Notes under the pieces: generated by a model
Database searches by the model: none
The model's input: the letters and a program-made list of their open reading frames with translations, nothing else
What the model was told of the DNA's origin: nothing
Assembly (NCBI RefSeq): GCF_003073045.1
Contig: NC_037591.1
Span: 21,547,319-21,611,318, forward strand
Direction of reading: 5' to 3'
Length of the DNA stretch: 64,000 nt
Source: Pomacea canaliculata
Taxonomy: Eukaryota; Mollusca; Gastropoda; Architaenioglossa; Ampullariidae
Made by a program: the position numbers and the translations under genes
Shown: one piece after another, positions 61,862 to 64,000 of the stretch
Layout of the letters: each line of letters opens with the position of its first letter
Position numbering within the stretch: position 1 is the stretch's first letter

Positions 61862-61875
61862 AGACGTGTATAGAT
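61862..61875. repeat. short fragment of the dispersed hairpin repeat
   Basis: Shares GACGTGTATAG and the preceding CATA with copy 2, then diverges. Confidence 0.3.
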
Positions 61876-62945
61876 TGTAATTTTTTTTTAATCCATAGAT
61901 GAATAAATATTGTCCACATCTGTAGTCCACATGACTGCTATAGTGCTGTAGTGTGTAATGCCATGTCTAAACCACTTTTTAAGAATGACACTGCAAATAC
62001 TTCACTTTCTTAATAATTACAAATTAGAGAATATTCAGATTGCACGCAGGTAGGAAAATTGAAACTCTTGTTTTGTACTATTAAAAGAATTTTACTTCAT
62101 ACTTTTACTTTGCTTAGTTTATGTACGATTTTTTGAAAATGACAGAAATCGATGTCTTTATTGGTAATCCTAAAGATTTACACAAAACGAGTTAAGCATG
62201 CACAGTTAAGATTTTAATTAAAACGAGCCATTGAAGCACGCTAGTGACCTCTATAAACATGCAAATCGACTCATAAATCAATATGAGAAAATGTATTGGT
62301 AACATAAATGATTTATCAAGGTTGGTTTTAACCTTTACAATTTTTATAGGTATGGAGCTTGTGAAAGGTTGTGCACATGTGAAGTAGGTTATATTTAAAT
62401 GGCTCCAGACACGGGTCTTACCACTGCTATGCTATTCATAGATCAGTGACCATTATCAACTTGCACATTTGCTCATTTATGCTCAGGGAATGTTTGCAGA
62501 TGATTTTACAGACCTATTTAAGATGCGAGGTTAACGTTTAAAGTCAGAGAAGGCTGGTCCCAATATTTACATGCTCTTTATGTTTCATGCATATACCTAC
62601 TTCAAAAAAAATCTAAAAAATTTAAGGAGAAAATTATCAAGACTTTGACATTCCCATAAAGAAATTCTGTTTAACTTTTCAAAGCTGATGCTCATTTCCT
62701 GAGTATTATTTATGTTAAAATTAAAAAGTCAATCAATAAAGGCATAGTGATGTGAACAATTTCTTTCTTTGTAAAATACCATCAGTATCAAGAAAAAAAT
62801 TTATAAAAACACAGTTGCAAGGAAACAGTAGATATGCACAATTCAGACTAACATGGTCACACACTTAAGACAACAAACTTTCAGACACACACTTCATAAC
62901 ATTTTGATAGCACAGATTCAAACCTTATCAGTGTTTGTAGGAATG

Positions 62946-63567
62946 GGTCAGGTCAGGTCAGGTCAGTCCCATGCCCGGTCTGGGCGTAGGGGGGACCGTC
63001 CGGCAGCAGCAACAGACAGAATTTTCCACCCGGTCCTGGCTTGAGCAGATGAGAGCAGGTCTGGCATCTCGCGTTCGGTCCATTCTTTAATGTTGGTGAC
63101 CCAGCTTTTCCTCGGACGACCACGACGACGGCTCCCTTCGAGGGTTCCTTGTAGGATCATCTTGGACAGGGTGTTGTGGCGGGTGACGTGACCGAACCAG
63201 GCGAGCTTGCGCCGCTTCACTGTTGCCAGAAGGGGCTCATGTGGGCCCACGAGGGAGGTTACGGTGCTCCGTACGTATGCGTTGGTCTTGTGTTCGCGGT
63301 ACGAGATGTGGAGCAGCCTTCTCAAGCACTTGTTCTCAAAGGCCTGGAGCTTCTTTTCCGTTGCGGCAAGCAGCGTCCAAGTCTCGCAGCCGTAGAGTAG
63401 GATTGACACTACGAGGGACTTGTACAGCCTGTGCTTGGTACTGAAGCTGATTGAGTTGCTTCGCCAGATCCTATCCAGCCTGGACATTGCGGATGTTGCC
63501 ATACCAATCCTGATACGGATCTCTGCTGTACAGCAACCATCTCTAGTCAGGGTGGCACCCAAATGGA
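62946..63567 (-). mobile_element. 5'-truncated LINE with intact C-terminal reading frame
   Basis: One open frame of about 200 codons (stop at 62963) encodes the C-terminal part of a non-LTR retrotransposon polyprotein. Its landmarks are GATLTRDG, SILLYGCETWTL, KRRKLAWFGHVTRH and LQGTLEGSRRRGRPRKSW. These are well known in a very common animal LINE group; I do not assign the clade. The start breaks off near 63567, as in 5' truncation. The element ends in a TGACC tandem tail (about 62946-62966). Being still open, it is a fairly young copy, but it lacks the polymerase core and is not functional. Confidence 0.85.
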
Positions 63568-64000
63568 ATGGAATGGGTGGGGGATGCCAATTATAAGACG
63601 AAATATCCTTAACTACTTAATCATGATTCTGATTGAACATTACTTCTGTTGAACTTTATATACTGGTTCCATCATGCAGTCACTATCCCTTCTTTGATAA
63701 AAAGATAAGGTTGGCTGGAAACAAAAGTCTTTCACAGTGATACTCTACTGGGTTTGAAAACAAAGATGTTCTCAGATTAATCCAAGTATTTATAGCACTA
63801 ATAATAATATAGCACTAAGAAAACAAAAATGCTAATAAGTTGCTACTTAGTGGCTATTTTAATTTCAAGAAAACAAAAATAAAATAAAAAGACACATACA
63901 TGCACTAGAATGGAATTAGGCAAACAAGGCCAAGCTTGTACTTCAGAAACAAATCTTGATAACCGCTACATATGAAGATTAAACTCTTAATAGTGAGGTT
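63568..64000. other. AT-rich end of window, nothing seen
   Basis: No open frame or repeat with support. Confidence 0.5.

Larger units (their letters stand above)
60740..62945. other. AT-rich stretch after zinc-finger gene 3
   Basis: No supported gene. A (CAT)7 microsatellite lies at 61799-61821. Confidence 0.5.

Overview
This is a eukaryotic, animal nuclear window. It has GT-AG introns, polyadenylation signals, one nuclear-type tRNA gene, many simple repeats, tRNA-derived SINEs, decayed LINEs and DNA transposons. The repeat types (L2/CR1-like LINEs, SINE 3' ends with GCGC..ATTATTATT-type tails, a DUF4806-bearing DNA element) and the large C2H2 zinc-finger genes suggest a lophotrochozoan, probably a gastropod mollusc. 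The taxon is inferred, not proven.

Layout. 1-2.5 kb: AT-rich DNA and, on the minus strand, a possible two-exon gene for a 66-residue membrane protein. 2.5-17.7 kb: no convincing protein gene; simple repeats, a SINE near 11.0 kb, a decayed L2/CR1-type LINE at 12.96-14.97 kb, and an intact tRNA-Phe(GAA) on the minus strand at 16.4-16.5 kb. 17.73-23.91 kb: one 6.2-kb DNA transposon with terminal inverted repeats and dense subterminal arrays of the palindrome AAAACGTTTT. It carries, on its minus strand, a broken transposase-like first exon and a six-exon DUF4806 gene with two nonsense codons. 23.9-42.3 kb: gene-poor DNA with a dispersed hairpin repeat, a minisatellite, a 1.36-kb inverted-repeat element, a 129-bp tandem duplication, SINEs and two MITEs. 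42.3-60.5 kb: three tandem, same-strand C2H2 zinc-finger genes. 60.5-64 kb: AT-rich DNA and the 3' end of another LINE on the minus strand.

The three zinc-finger genes (predicted 642, 517 and 839 aa) are the main cellular content. They share an exon design that is not part of the finger array: a short exon ending in a W..G..TD.DIA.FL.QQ block, an intron in the same codon phase, and a last exon that begins YE and continues into a CxxC-x7-CxxC knuckle. Genes 1 and 2 also share an acidic PEDY first-exon motif and an identical C-terminal WCFPMQH motif, and their fingers match one to one. Gene 3 has 15 fingers, and fingers 1-6 and 8-13 are duplicate blocks. They are most likely DNA-binding nuclear proteins that arose by local duplication.

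Limits: no search could be run. Exon calls rest on splice consensus, reading frame and agreement between paralogues. 5' UTR exons and promoters were not located.
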